Assembly (NCBI GenBank): GCA_965228425.1
Contig: OZ245815.1
Span: 4,340,001-4,404,000 of the forward strand
Reading direction: 5' to 3'
DNA from: JAJFJD01 sp965228425
GTDB taxonomy: Bacteria; Pseudomonadota; Alphaproteobacteria; UBA8366
Length of the DNA stretch: 64,000 bases
A program made the translations under genes and the position numbers. Below the pieces are notes generated by a model. It worked only from the letters and a program-made list of their open reading frames with translations, had not been told where the DNA came from and made no database searches. Below are positions 16,712-24,337 of this stretch, in pieces. How positions within the stretch are numbered: the first letter of the stretch is position 1; every line of letters starts with the position of its first letter.

Positions 16712-17148
16712 CTCTCTCCCTCGGGGTGACGAGACGGCCTCGGGCCCGGGGACGGGAACATCGCCCGTTGCAGACTGTCGGCGATACGCCCGGCTCGGTC
16801 GACGAACTGTTCGGCAATCGCGGCGGAATAGATTGTCCTCGCGCTGTCATCGAACAATCGGAGCCAGGTATCAAAGTGTTCCGGCGTCACGCCGGCAAGC
16901 GCTCTATGCGTCGCCACCGGGCGACCGTTGAACCGGCGGCTGCGAAGCATCACTGAGGACCAGAAATCAATCATCGTGCGGAGGTGCGGTTCCCAGTCTC
17001 CGGGTATCGCTGCCGCGAAGATCGGTCCCAGTTCCGTATCATAACGGATCCGGGCGTAGAAGTGACGTACCAGACGCTCGATCGACGCATCATCGATGAC
17101 CAGGCCATCAGGCCGGTCATCGATGGTTGGTGCGGAAGAAACTTGCAT
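16708..17148 (-). CDS. Group III truncated haemoglobin
   Basis: The real start is the ATG at 17148 (MQVSSAPT), ten bases after the oxidase stop. The AAGGTGG ribosome-binding site overlaps that stop. The 146-residue protein shows the group III pattern: RLVRHFYARIRYDTELGPIF, HLRTMIDFWSSVML, and HFDTWLRLF with the likely proximal haem histidine. Group III globins bind oxygen and nitric oxide, and several are induced by NO. Here it lies between a putative NO-insensitive oxidase and a cupin under an NsrR-type regulator, so NO or oxygen handling near that oxidase is the likely role. Confidence 0.92.
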   Translation of the reverse strand: MQVSSAPTIDDRPDGLVIDDASIERLVRHFYARIRYDTELGPIFAAAIPGDWEPHLRTMIDFWSSVMLRSRRFNGRPVATHRALAGVTPEHFDTWLRLFDDSARTIYSAAIAEQFVDRAGRIADSLQRAMFPSPGPRPSRHPEGER

Positions 17149-17158
17149 GATCGCCACC

Positions 17159-17830
17159 TTATTCCGCCGGCGCCAATTGGCCCTTGGGCACGCCGCCCTG
17201 GCGCAAGACATCTGCAAACTCGTGATTCCGGTCGCGATGCCCGGCCTCGTCTTCACGAACAACCAGCACGACATCCCGCAGCGTGGCCTCGGGCGGAAGG
17301 TTCCAATAATCCCGGGCGATCTGCGGCGCCGGCGGATTGGGATGCCGCCCTTCGTCGATATCGGCCAGATAGTGCGTGTAGCTGGCGACGGCTTCCTCTT
17401 CGAAATAGCCGACCACGCGATGCGCGGTTTTCGGCGCGAACAGATAGAGCCAGAAATAGAAGTTATAGAAGACCGCCTGGGTCACCATGATCACGATCCG
17501 CTCGACCACCGTCGGCTTCGCGATCTGGACGAAGGTCATGAGATGCATGCGCTCATTCTCGGCTTCGTCCAGCAACTCCCGCACCCAGCCTTGGTCGTCG
17601 CGGATGTGGCGCAACGCCTTCAGATGCTGCAGCAGCCCGCCGACCATGCCCGGCACGGCGGCGACGGTCTCCAGGACCACGGCCCGATGGCCATAACGCC
17701 CCGCGAAGAACCGGTCCGCCACAAAGCGCAAGGTCTTCACGAAGCCGTAGGCGACCCGGTCGCTCAGATTCTCCGGCTGACGATGTTTGGCCTGATTGGC
17801 CGGGGTTTTCGTTTCAAGAATTGCGCCCAT
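17159..17830 (-). CDS. aox: Alternative oxidase (diiron ubiquinol oxidase)
   Basis: The 223-residue protein carries all four diiron motifs of alternative oxidase: LETVAAVPG (Glu54), NERMH (Glu93, His96), FEEEAV (about 144-146) and REDEAGH (Glu195, His198). The amphipathic helices between them attach to the inner face of the membrane. It oxidises ubiquinol and reduces oxygen to water without pumping protons, and the family resists nitric oxide and cyanide. It is the first gene of the minus-strand operon. A near-perfect NsrR-like inverted repeat sits 18 bases upstream of the ATG. It is shorter than plant AOX because it lacks a targeting peptide. Confidence 0.95.
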   Translation of the reverse strand: MGAILETKTPANQAKHRQPENLSDRVAYGFVKTLRFVADRFFAGRYGHRAVVLETVAAVPGMVGGLLQHLKALRHIRDDQGWVRELLDEAENERMHLMTFVQIAKPTVVERIVIMVTQAVFYNFYFWLYLFAPKTAHRVVGYFEEEAVASYTHYLADIDEGRHPNPPAPQIARDYWNLPPEATLRDVVLVVREDEAGHRDRNHEFADVLRQGGVPKGQLAPAE

Positions 17831-17847
17831 GATCTTGCCTCTGCCCT

Positions 17848-17872
17848 TAAGGTGTATTTTCTATACATCTTA
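17848..17872. promoter_or_regulatory. Putative NsrR operator upstream of aox
   Basis: TAAGGTGTAT, a five-base spacer, then ATACATCTTA form an inverted repeat matching at nine of ten positions. The half-site agrees with the AAGATGYA-type NsrR box known from gammaproteobacteria. It ends 18 bases from the aox start codon, where bound NsrR would block transcription. Confidence 0.8.
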
Positions 17873-17891
17873 TATAATGACCGCTTGCCTA

Positions 17892-17916
17892 AAAGCAATA
17901 TATAAAATACATCTTA
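17892..17916. promoter_or_regulatory. Second, weaker NsrR-like site upstream of nsrR
   Basis: The right half ATACATCTTA (17907-17916) is identical to the right half of the aox operator. The left half matches at only six of ten positions. It lies 26 bases before the nsrR ATG and could serve autoregulation. Confidence is limited by the poor left arm. Confidence 0.5.
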
Positions 17917-17942
17917 TGAGGATTTTTTTATCGGAGACCGTC

Positions 17943-18380
17943 ATGCGGCTGACCCGTTACACCGATTACTCGTTGCGCGTGCTGACCTATCTGGGCCTGC
18001 GACCCGCCGGCGAACTGTCCACGATCAAGGAGATCGCGGCGCAGTACGACATCTCGGAAAACCACTTGATGAAAGTGGTCCATCAGTTGGGACAGATGGG
18101 ATACGTCCGGACCGTGCGCGGCCGTCAGGGCGGCATGGCGCTCGCCATGGCGCCGGAGGCAATCAATCTGGGCGATCTGGTGCGGCGCTGCGAGGACGAC
18201 ATGCGGTTGGTCGAATGCTTCGACGCGAAAACCAATACCTGTCGGATCGCCGGGGCCTGCGCCCTACCCTCCATCCTCGACGAGGCCTTGGACGCCTTCC
18301 TGGCGGTCCTCGACCGCCATACGCTTGCCGACCTTTTGATGCCGCGAGCCGCGCTGGCGGAGATTCTCCAACCCGCATAA
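17943..18380 (+). CDS. nsrR: Rrf2 family NO-sensing repressor NsrR
   Basis: The ATG at 17943 gives a 145-residue protein starting MRLTRYTDYSLRVL. Asp8, the non-cysteine cluster ligand described for Streptomyces NsrR, is present. The winged helix spans about 1-70 (ISENHLMKVVHQLGQMGY is the recognition region). The [4Fe-4S] cysteines are Cys92, Cys100 and Cys106 in ECFDAKTNTCRIAGAC, in the NsrR rather than the IscR arrangement. NsrR represses NO-detoxification genes until NO damages its cluster. It is divergent from aox across a 112-base AT-rich region holding two operator-like repeats. Confidence 0.94.
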   Translation: MRLTRYTDYSLRVLTYLGLRPAGELSTIKEIAAQYDISENHLMKVVHQLGQMGYVRTVRGRQGGMALAMAPEAINLGDLVRRCEDDMRLVECFDAKTNTCRIAGACALPSILDEALDAFLAVLDRHTLADLLMPRAALAEILQPA

Positions 18381-18467
18381 CAGTACCCCGCGACCCTGCC
18401 CCGATATGACGAGATAGCCGCGCTCCCCGTATAGTGGTCTCACGCCACTGGAACGGAGGAGACCGAT

Positions 18468-19316
18468 ATGGGGCCGCAACTGGTCGATTATCTGCTGTAC
18501 GAGAAAGAGGATGACGGCATCCTCTGGATCAAGTTCAACCGCCCGGAAAAGATGAACGCGCTCTACGGCACGGCGGAAGGAAACAGCACCGTCGCCAAGG
18601 TCGGCGAATACATGCGGGCGGCCGACGACGACCCGGACGTGCGGGTGATCGTTCTGACCGGCGTCGGGCGCGGCTTCTGTTCCGGCGCGGACCTTAAAAC
18701 CCGGCCGACCGAGGACGAGATCGGTCCCAATGTGGAAGGCGCGCGCAACCTTCAGGACGGGGTCGACCGGATGCGCCAGCATTTCTATCACGGGTTTACC
18801 AAGCTGCACCGCGACATCTCCGTCATCCGGAAACCCACGATCGCGATGATCAACGGCGCCGCGGTCGGCTCCGGCATGGACATGGCGTTACACTGCGATA
18901 TCCGGATCGGCTGCGAGAAGACGCGCTTCATCGGCTATCAGCAGGCCGGCCAAATCATGGAGAACGGCGGCTGTTACTATCTGCCGAAGATGATCGGCCT
19001 CGGCCGGGCGCTGGAATTCGCCTACACCGGGACGCTGACGGCGGAGCGCGCCTATGAGTGGGGCGTGCTCAACCATCTGGTTTCGTCAGAGGAATTGGAG
19101 GGGACGACGCGCGATCTCTGCGCGCGGATCATCGCACAGCCGCCGATGGTGCAATGGACCAGCAAACGGATCATGCGCGCAGCGCTCGACAGCAGTCTCG
19201 AGACCACCATGGTGCTGACCTCGAATGTCGGCGGCATCCTGCAAAGCTCGGAAGACGCCAAGGAAGCGCGCCGCGCCTTCGTCGAAAAACGGAAACCGTC
19301 ATTCCGCGGCGCTTAA
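18468..19316 (+). CDS. Enoyl-CoA hydratase/isomerase family protein
   Basis: A 282-residue crotonase. The oxyanion-hole segments are RGFCSGADLKT (about 64-74) and NGAAVGSGMDMALHCDIRIG (about 127-146). Family members hydrate enoyl-CoAs, shift double bonds or cleave CoA esters. Residues in the second helix, where hydratases carry a glutamate, cannot be assigned surely by eye. A GGAGGAG element precedes the ATG. The next gene on this strand, a beta-hydroxyacid dehydrogenase, follows after 33 bases, so the pair may act together on branched-chain or dicarboxylic acyl intermediates. Confidence 0.9.
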   Translation: MGPQLVDYLLYEKEDDGILWIKFNRPEKMNALYGTAEGNSTVAKVGEYMRAADDDPDVRVIVLTGVGRGFCSGADLKTRPTEDEIGPNVEGARNLQDGVDRMRQHFYHGFTKLHRDISVIRKPTIAMINGAAVGSGMDMALHCDIRIGCEKTRFIGYQQAGQIMENGGCYYLPKMIGLGRALEFAYTGTLTAERAYEWGVLNHLVSSEELEGTTRDLCARIIAQPPMVQWTSKRIMRAALDSSLETTMVLTSNVGGILQSSEDAKEARRAFVEKRKPSFRGA

Positions 19317-19349
19317 CCCGCTGCGGCTCAAGAGAAGAAAGGAATGGTC

Positions 19350-20231
19350 ATGGAATTGGGATATATCGGCCTGGGGGCCATGGGCGGCGCCTTGGCGCGG
19401 CGGCTGATGCTGTCGCATAAATTGCGGGTGCTCGATCTGCGGCCGGATGTCGTCGCGGAATTCGCCAAGGACGGCGCTGTGCCGGCGCAGGACGGCGCTT
19501 CGCTGGCGCGCGAGTGCGACATCATCATGCTCTGCCTGCCGCGATCCGCCGACGTCCGCGACGCGATCTTCGGACCGGGCGGCCTGATCGAAGGGCTGGA
19601 ACCCGGCAAGATCGTCGTCGACCAGACCAGCGGCGATCCGGACGAAACCCGCGCGATCGCCGCCGAACTGGCGGAAAAGAACATCACTTTCATCGATGCC
19701 CCCGTGTCCGGCGGGCCGGACGGCGCCACGGCGGGCACCATCGCGATCATGGCGGCGGGGCCGATGGATGTCTTCGAAACGGTGAAACCATACTTCGAAT
19801 CGATCAGCCCAAACGTCTTCCACTGCGGCGACGTCGGCAACGCACATGTGCTGAAGCTGGTCAACAACACGATCGCCGCCTGCTGCCGCGTCGCGACGCT
19901 GGAAGCCGTCGCCATGGGACGGAAATACGGCCTGTCGCTGGAGAAGATGACCGAGGTGATCAACAAGAGTTCCGGCCGCAACGGCGCCACCGAACGGATG
20001 CTGCCAAAGATGGTCGAGGGCGAGCCGAGTTCCAAATTCGCGCTGGCGCTGATGTTGAAGGACGTGGGCCTCGCGACCCAGCTCGGGATCAATTGCGGCG
20101 CACCGATGATGGTCGCAAATGCGACCCGGGGCCTCCTGCAGGCCGCCCACTACGAGGCCGGCGACGGCGCCAATCTCGACGAAGCCGCCACCACCATCGA
20201 GGCGATGGCGGACATGAAGTTTACGTCGTAG
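19350..20231 (+). CDS. NAD(P)-dependent beta-hydroxyacid dehydrogenase (3-hydroxyisobutyrate dehydrogenase family)
   Basis: I choose the ATG at 19350 because the AAAGGA element is then correctly spaced; the ATG at 19344 touches it. The 293-residue protein has the Rossmann start GYIGLGAMGGALARRL, the substrate-binding VSGGPDGA segment, and the catalytic lysine in HVLKLVNN. These enzymes oxidise 3-hydroxyisobutyrate, tartronate semialdehyde-type or related 3-hydroxy acids. It follows a crotonase by 33 bases. Its 3' end overlaps the convergent CoA-transferase gene by 11 bases. Confidence 0.92.
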   Translation: MELGYIGLGAMGGALARRLMLSHKLRVLDLRPDVVAEFAKDGAVPAQDGASLARECDIIMLCLPRSADVRDAIFGPGGLIEGLEPGKIVVDQTSGDPDETRAIAAELAEKNITFIDAPVSGGPDGATAGTIAIMAAGPMDVFETVKPYFESISPNVFHCGDVGNAHVLKLVNNTIAACCRVATLEAVAMGRKYGLSLEKMTEVINKSSGRNGATERMLPKMVEGEPSSKFALALMLKDVGLATQLGINCGAPMMVANATRGLLQAAHYEAGDGANLDEAATTIEAMADMKFTS

Positions 20232-21444
20232 ACGCGACCGCGCCCGACTCCTTCAGCGCGGCGATCCGCTCGTCGTCGTAGCCCAGAACGTCGCGCAACA
20301 CCTGATCCGTATGCTGCGCGTGCATCGGCGGTGCAGTCGCGGGACGGATGGGCGTCTCCGACAGATGGATCGGCGACCGCAGGTTCGGGACCGTGCCGAC
20401 CAGCGGGTGCGGCAGGTCTTCGGTCAGGCCGCGTTCCTTGACGAAATCGTTGGTGAGCGCGTCGCCCATTTCATTGACGGCGCCGACCGGCGCACCGTGT
20501 TCATGCATTTTCGCGATCCAAGCGTCGCGCGTGTCCGTCGCCAGAATTTTCGCGACGATCTCGAACAAGGCGTCCTTATTCTCCAGCCGTTTCGGATTGG
20601 TCGCAAATCGCGGATCGTCGAGCAGGTCGGCGCGGTCCATCGCCTCGGCGAATTGGACGAAGCTGCGCTCGCTGGCACAGGTGACCTGTATACGTTTTCC
20701 GTCCTTGGCGATGAAAACGCCAATCGGCTGCGCGGCATTGCTGCCGTTGCCGACACGCGGCAATTCCGTGCCGTCCAGGAGGTACCGAATGCCGTAATGC
20801 GACAGCGACGCCACGGCAACATCGAACAACGGAACCTCGATGAACTGGCCAACGCCGGTGCGCTCGCGGGCAAACAGCGCGGCCAAAACGGCCTGCGCCG
20901 CGAAATGCCCGGACTGCATATCAATCACCGCCTGCCCCGTCCGCATCGGTCCCGATTCCGGACTGCCGTTGGTCGCCATCTGGCCGCTCTCGGCCTGCAC
21001 CACCGGATCGTAAGCCGCCCGGACCTTCTGCGATCCCTCCCGCCCATAGCCGGAGATCGAACAGTAGATTAGCCGCGGATATTTCTCGCGGACCGATTCC
21101 TGGCCGAAGCCGTGGCGTTCCATCACGCCGGTACGGAAGTTCTCGACCAGGACGTCGGCGGTCGACAACAGGTCATGCGCAACCTGTTTACCACCGTCCG
21201 TGGCGAGATCGACGCCGATCGAAACCTTGTTCCGGTTGAGCGACAGGAAAAACGGCGAATCGCATTCGATGGTCGGCGGCTTGTGATGGCGCAGATCGTC
21301 GCCATGTTTCGGATCTTCGAGCTTGATCACCTCGGCCCCGAAATCCGCCAAACACTGCGTGCAATGGGGACCCGCGACGATCCGGCTGAAGTCGATGACC
21401 CGGATTCCGCTCAGCGGTCCGGTCGGTGTGGATTCATCCGCCAT
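20221..21444 (-). CDS. CaiB/BaiF (family III) CoA-transferase
   Basis: The 407-residue protein shows the family III start GIRVIDFSRIVAGPHCTQCL, the GADVIKLE-like segment GAEVIKLEDP, and the active-site aspartate in AYDPVVQAESG that forms the acyl anhydride. It transfers CoA between carboxylic acids. An AGAGGAAA element precedes the ATG. It starts 19 bases after the nitronate monooxygenase stop, so the two form an operon, with a divergent TetR regulator upstream. The acid substrate is not evident. The 3' end overlaps the convergent dehydrogenase gene. Confidence 0.93.
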   Translation of the reverse strand: MADESTPTGPLSGIRVIDFSRIVAGPHCTQCLADFGAEVIKLEDPKHGDDLRHHKPPTIECDSPFFLSLNRNKVSIGVDLATDGGKQVAHDLLSTADVLVENFRTGVMERHGFGQESVREKYPRLIYCSISGYGREGSQKVRAAYDPVVQAESGQMATNGSPESGPMRTGQAVIDMQSGHFAAQAVLAALFARERTGVGQFIEVPLFDVAVASLSHYGIRYLLDGTELPRVGNGSNAAQPIGVFIAKDGKRIQVTCASERSFVQFAEAMDRADLLDDPRFATNPKRLENKDALFEIVAKILATDTRDAWIAKMHEHGAPVGAVNEMGDALTNDFVKERGLTEDLPHPLVGTVPNLRSPIHLSETPIRPATAPPMHAQHTDQVLRDVLGYDDERIAALKESGAVASTT

Positions 21445-21463
21445 CTTTGTTTTCCTCTTGATC

Positions 21464-22597
21464 TTATTCTTCGTTGAGGGCGGCGAACGCGCTGCTCATG
21501 GCCTCCATCGTCTCGCCGAACTCGGTCAGCATATCGTACACCACCGATCGCACATCTGTTTCGTGGTTCATCATGCCGACGCCCTGCCCGACCGGATAGG
21601 ATATCAGATCCCGCGGCTGATACTTGTCCATCCGTTCGAGCGCCTCGTTCACGAGCATCGATTGCAGCGGCATCGGCAATGCCTTCGGCGCCCCCTCCGC
21701 CTCCCACGCGTCGACCCAGGCGGAGCGCAACCGCCGCGCCGGTTTCCCGGTGCCGCACCGCGACCGCAACGTGTCGCTGGACGTGGCCTCGAACAGTTTT
21801 TCGCGGATCAAGGGCGAACATTCGCTCTCCACTGTGCCAAGCCAGACCGAACCGGTCCACACGCCCTGCGCCCCGAGCGCGAGGGCGGCGGCGATCTGTC
21901 GCCCGCGCATGACCCCGCCCGCATGCAGCACCGGGACCGGGGCGACCAGGTCGGCAATTTGCGGGATCAGGACCATGGTCGCGATATCGCCCGTATGGCC
22001 GGCGGCCTCATACCCAGCGGCGATGATGATGTCGACGCCCGCGTTTACATGTTTCGGTGCGTGTTCCGGTTTGCCGACCATGCCCGCTACCTTAATCCCG
22101 TGATCGTGGGCCCGATCGATCACGTGTTGCGGCGGCACGCCAAGCGCGCTGACCAACAGGCGAGCCAACGGATGCTTGTAGACGATCTCCATTCGGCCTT
22201 CCGCCGTCTTATGGGTGCGGACCAACCCTGTCATGTAATCGGCGAAGATCGCTTCCCGCTCTTCCCGGTCGAACTCGGGCACGTTGTGTTTCGTCATCAG
22301 GTCCGACACGAATTTCCGGTGCTCCGCGGGAAGGTGTTGCGCCGCGTCGTCGACGGTCAGCCCCTCATATTCCTTGGGCGCGTTCGAGGCGAACATGAGA
22401 TCGACGCCATAGGGCTTCCCGTCCGTATGCTCATCCAGCCAGTTCAGCTCGATCTCCAACTGCTCCTTGGTGATATGCGTCGTACCGAGCGTGCCGATCC
22501 CGCCCGCGCGGCACACCGCCGCCACCACATCCCGGCAATGGGAAAACGCAAAGATCGGGGCTTCTAGATCGAACATCTTCATCACGTCGGTGCGCAT
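21464..22597 (-). CDS. Nitronate monooxygenase family flavoprotein (first copy)
   Basis: I place the start at the ATG at 22597 (MRTDVMKMF), which has AGGAG six to seven bases upstream; longer frames run into the operator region. The resulting 377 residues form an FMN TIM barrel with APIFAFSHCRDVVAAVCRAGGIGTLG, the phosphate-binding ADIIIAAGYEAAGHTGD-like segment DIIIAAGYEAAGHTGD and GGVMRGRQIAAALALGAQGVW. The family oxidises nitronates or reduces quinones, and many members have unknown substrates. It is the first gene of an operon with a CaiB-type CoA-transferase and faces a TetR regulator. Confidence 0.88.
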   Translation of the reverse strand: MRTDVMKMFDLEAPIFAFSHCRDVVAAVCRAGGIGTLGTTHITKEQLEIELNWLDEHTDGKPYGVDLMFASNAPKEYEGLTVDDAAQHLPAEHRKFVSDLMTKHNVPEFDREEREAIFADYMTGLVRTHKTAEGRMEIVYKHPLARLLVSALGVPPQHVIDRAHDHGIKVAGMVGKPEHAPKHVNAGVDIIIAAGYEAAGHTGDIATMVLIPQIADLVAPVPVLHAGGVMRGRQIAAALALGAQGVWTGSVWLGTVESECSPLIREKLFEATSSDTLRSRCGTGKPARRLRSAWVDAWEAEGAPKALPMPLQSMLVNEALERMDKYQPRDLISYPVGQGVGMMNHETDVRSVVYDMLTEFGETMEAMSSAFAALNEE

Positions 22598-22662
22598 TCT
22601 GGTCTCCTGCATCGCATTGCGGATGATCAGCGGCGACCCAACGCTCGGCCATGTGATCATCC

Positions 22663-22715
22663 ATTTAGACAATTTACGTCATTATGTCTAAATTGACATT
22701 CATATGCAAATTGTC
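22663..22715. promoter_or_regulatory. Putative TetR operator cluster (inverted repeats)
   Basis: In the divergent region, ATTTAGACA (22663-22671) pairs perfectly with TGTCTAAAT (22685-22693). A nested TGTC-N6-GACA lies at 22685-22698. GACAATTT (22668-22675) pairs with AAATTGTC (22708-22715). Such overlapping symmetry is typical of TetR-family operators. Confidence 0.65.
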
Positions 22716-23291
22716 GATATGTCTTGCATGGAAACCAAGGAGCAGAAGATCATCAAGGCGGCGAGCCGGGTGTTTACGCGTTACGGCGTGAGGCGCACGA
22801 CCATGAACGACATCGCCGGCGAAGCCGGAATCGCGCGCCAGACGCTCTACAATGTTCATGCGAACAAAGACGAAGTGCTTCGCGCGACGATCCGGTCTTT
22901 CAAAGATCGGGCGCTCACGGCGATCGAGTCCGAATGCGCGACGGCATCGACACTAAGCGGCCAGATCGAAATCATCTTCAAGCATTGGGCGGTGCGGCCC
23001 TACGAGCTGCTGCACGCCTCGCCGCACGCGATCGACATCATCCGGGGGTACAACGATGCCGCCAAGGACGAAATCGCCATCGCCAACGAGCGCTACCGGG
23101 CCGCAATCGAAACGGTGCTGCACCCGTATGAAAAGCAGATCGCCGCGGCCGGGCTCAACCCCTACACGCTTTCTGAGTTTTTTCAGAATGCAGTCGTCGG
23201 CTTCAAGCACAATGCGCGCGACAAGAAACACCTCGTGTCGCTTCTCGCATCACTGAAGGCCGTGGTGTTGGCGATCACCGGCAATGCCTAG
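22704..23291 (+). CDS. TetR family transcriptional regulator
   Basis: The protein has up to 195 residues. The TetR helix-turn-helix lies at about 12-58, with IIKAASRVFTRYGVRRTTM and IAGEAGIARQTLYNVHANKDEVL. The ligand-binding domain ends with FFQNAVVGFKHNARDKKHL. Starts at 22704, 22719 and 22728 are all possible and none has a good ribosome-binding site. The last (METKEQK) leaves the operator repeats outside the coding sequence and is attractive for that reason. It most likely controls the divergent nitronate monooxygenase/CoA-transferase operon and itself. The ligand is unknown. Confidence 0.9.
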   Translation: MQIVDMSCMETKEQKIIKAASRVFTRYGVRRTTMNDIAGEAGIARQTLYNVHANKDEVLRATIRSFKDRALTAIESECATASTLSGQIEIIFKHWAVRPYELLHASPHAIDIIRGYNDAAKDEIAIANERYRAAIETVLHPYEKQIAAAGLNPYTLSEFFQNAVVGFKHNARDKKHLVSLLASLKAVVLAITGNA

Positions 23292-23303
23292 ACCTGCATC
23301 CGG

Positions 23304-24242
23304 CTACGCGGCGGTGATCGGCTCGCCCTTCAGCGAGATCGATTTCTCGCCGTCGATCCCGACGGGCACATCCCCGACCAGCGTCGTGCGATAGAATTCG
23401 CGCGGAAATTCCGAATCGAAGATATCACGCGGCGCCAGATGGCAGACCGACCGGTTGTCCCAGAAGGCGACGCTGCCCGGCTCCCACTTGAACCGCACGG
23501 TGAATTCGGGGCGCACCAGATGCTCCCATAGCAGTTCCAAAAGACCCTGGCTTTCGCGCGGGGTCAGACCGACGATCTCCTTCAGATGGCTCGGCCCGGT
23601 GTAGAGCGCCCGCTCGCCGGTTTCCGGATGGACCCGCACCAACGGGTGTTCCGACTCCATAAAGCGATTCTTGATCTTCTCGCTGTAGTCTTTGTTCGTT
23701 TCCACATTCTGCGGTTGCCCGTTCCGATGGATACCGCGCAGACCGTCAACGAACGCACGCAGCGTCGGAGACATCGCGTTATAGGCCGCCATCATGCTGG
23801 TGAACTGCGTGTCGCCGCCGTAGGGCGGGACGATATCACCGCGCAGGATCGACGCCATGGGCGGATTGATCGCCGCGGTGATGTCCGTGTGCCAGCCGGT
23901 CCAAGCCCGCAACAGGACCTGATCGCGGAAATGGTTCGCGGTGCGATTCTTCGCGATCGAATAGATTTCGGGATACTCGCTGTCGCTGCCGTAGACAACA
24001 TGCCCCGGCGTAACCTCGCCGAACTGCGCCGAGAAATCGATATGCTGGCGGTGCGTCATCTGCTGATCGCGGAAGAACACGACCTTCCATTTGAGCCAGG
24101 CCGCGCGGATATCACGCACCTGCTCCGGCGGCAATGGCTTGGTCAAGTCGACACCACCGATCTCCGCCCCGATGTGGATGGAGAGTGGCGAAACCTCGAT
24201 CGAGGTTGTCTCGACGTCCTGGTGCGGCGCTTCCGGCGGCAT
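23304..24242 (-). CDS. TauD/TfdA family Fe(II)/2-oxoglutarate dioxygenase (first copy)
   Basis: This 312-residue protein has the family start IHIGAEIGGVDLTKPL, the iron-binding HxD in GWHTDITAAINPP and the distal histidine in SVCHLAPRDI. A 2-oxoglutarate-binding arginine is likely in REFYRTTLVGD. Such enzymes oxidise sulfonates, phenoxyacetates, carnitine-like amines and many other acids. A same-length paralogue lies at 54059-54997. It is downstream of the hot-dog hydratase gene (95-base gap) on the same strand. The substrate is unknown; the protein lacks clear taurine-specific features that I could verify. Confidence 0.91.
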   Translation of the reverse strand: MPPEAPHQDVETTSIEVSPLSIHIGAEIGGVDLTKPLPPEQVRDIRAAWLKWKVVFFRDQQMTHRQHIDFSAQFGEVTPGHVVYGSDSEYPEIYSIAKNRTANHFRDQVLLRAWTGWHTDITAAINPPMASILRGDIVPPYGGDTQFTSMMAAYNAMSPTLRAFVDGLRGIHRNGQPQNVETNKDYSEKIKNRFMESEHPLVRVHPETGERALYTGPSHLKEIVGLTPRESQGLLELLWEHLVRPEFTVRFKWEPGSVAFWDNRSVCHLAPRDIFDSEFPREFYRTTLVGDVPVGIDGEKSISLKGEPITAA

Positions 24243-24337
24243 AGCGGGGGCCCTTCCTTGCTTCCAATAAATGTGGTGTCGGCGACGGGTGACGTATTCT
24301 ACCTCTTCTATCCCGAGACCCCCAAACCCGCGCCCCG

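Noticed and set aside
17943..18380. IscR rather than NsrR for the Rrf2 protein
   Set aside because: The cysteine spacing (ECFDAKTNTCRIAGAC), Asp8 and the aox/globin context fit NsrR; there are no isc or suf genes nearby.
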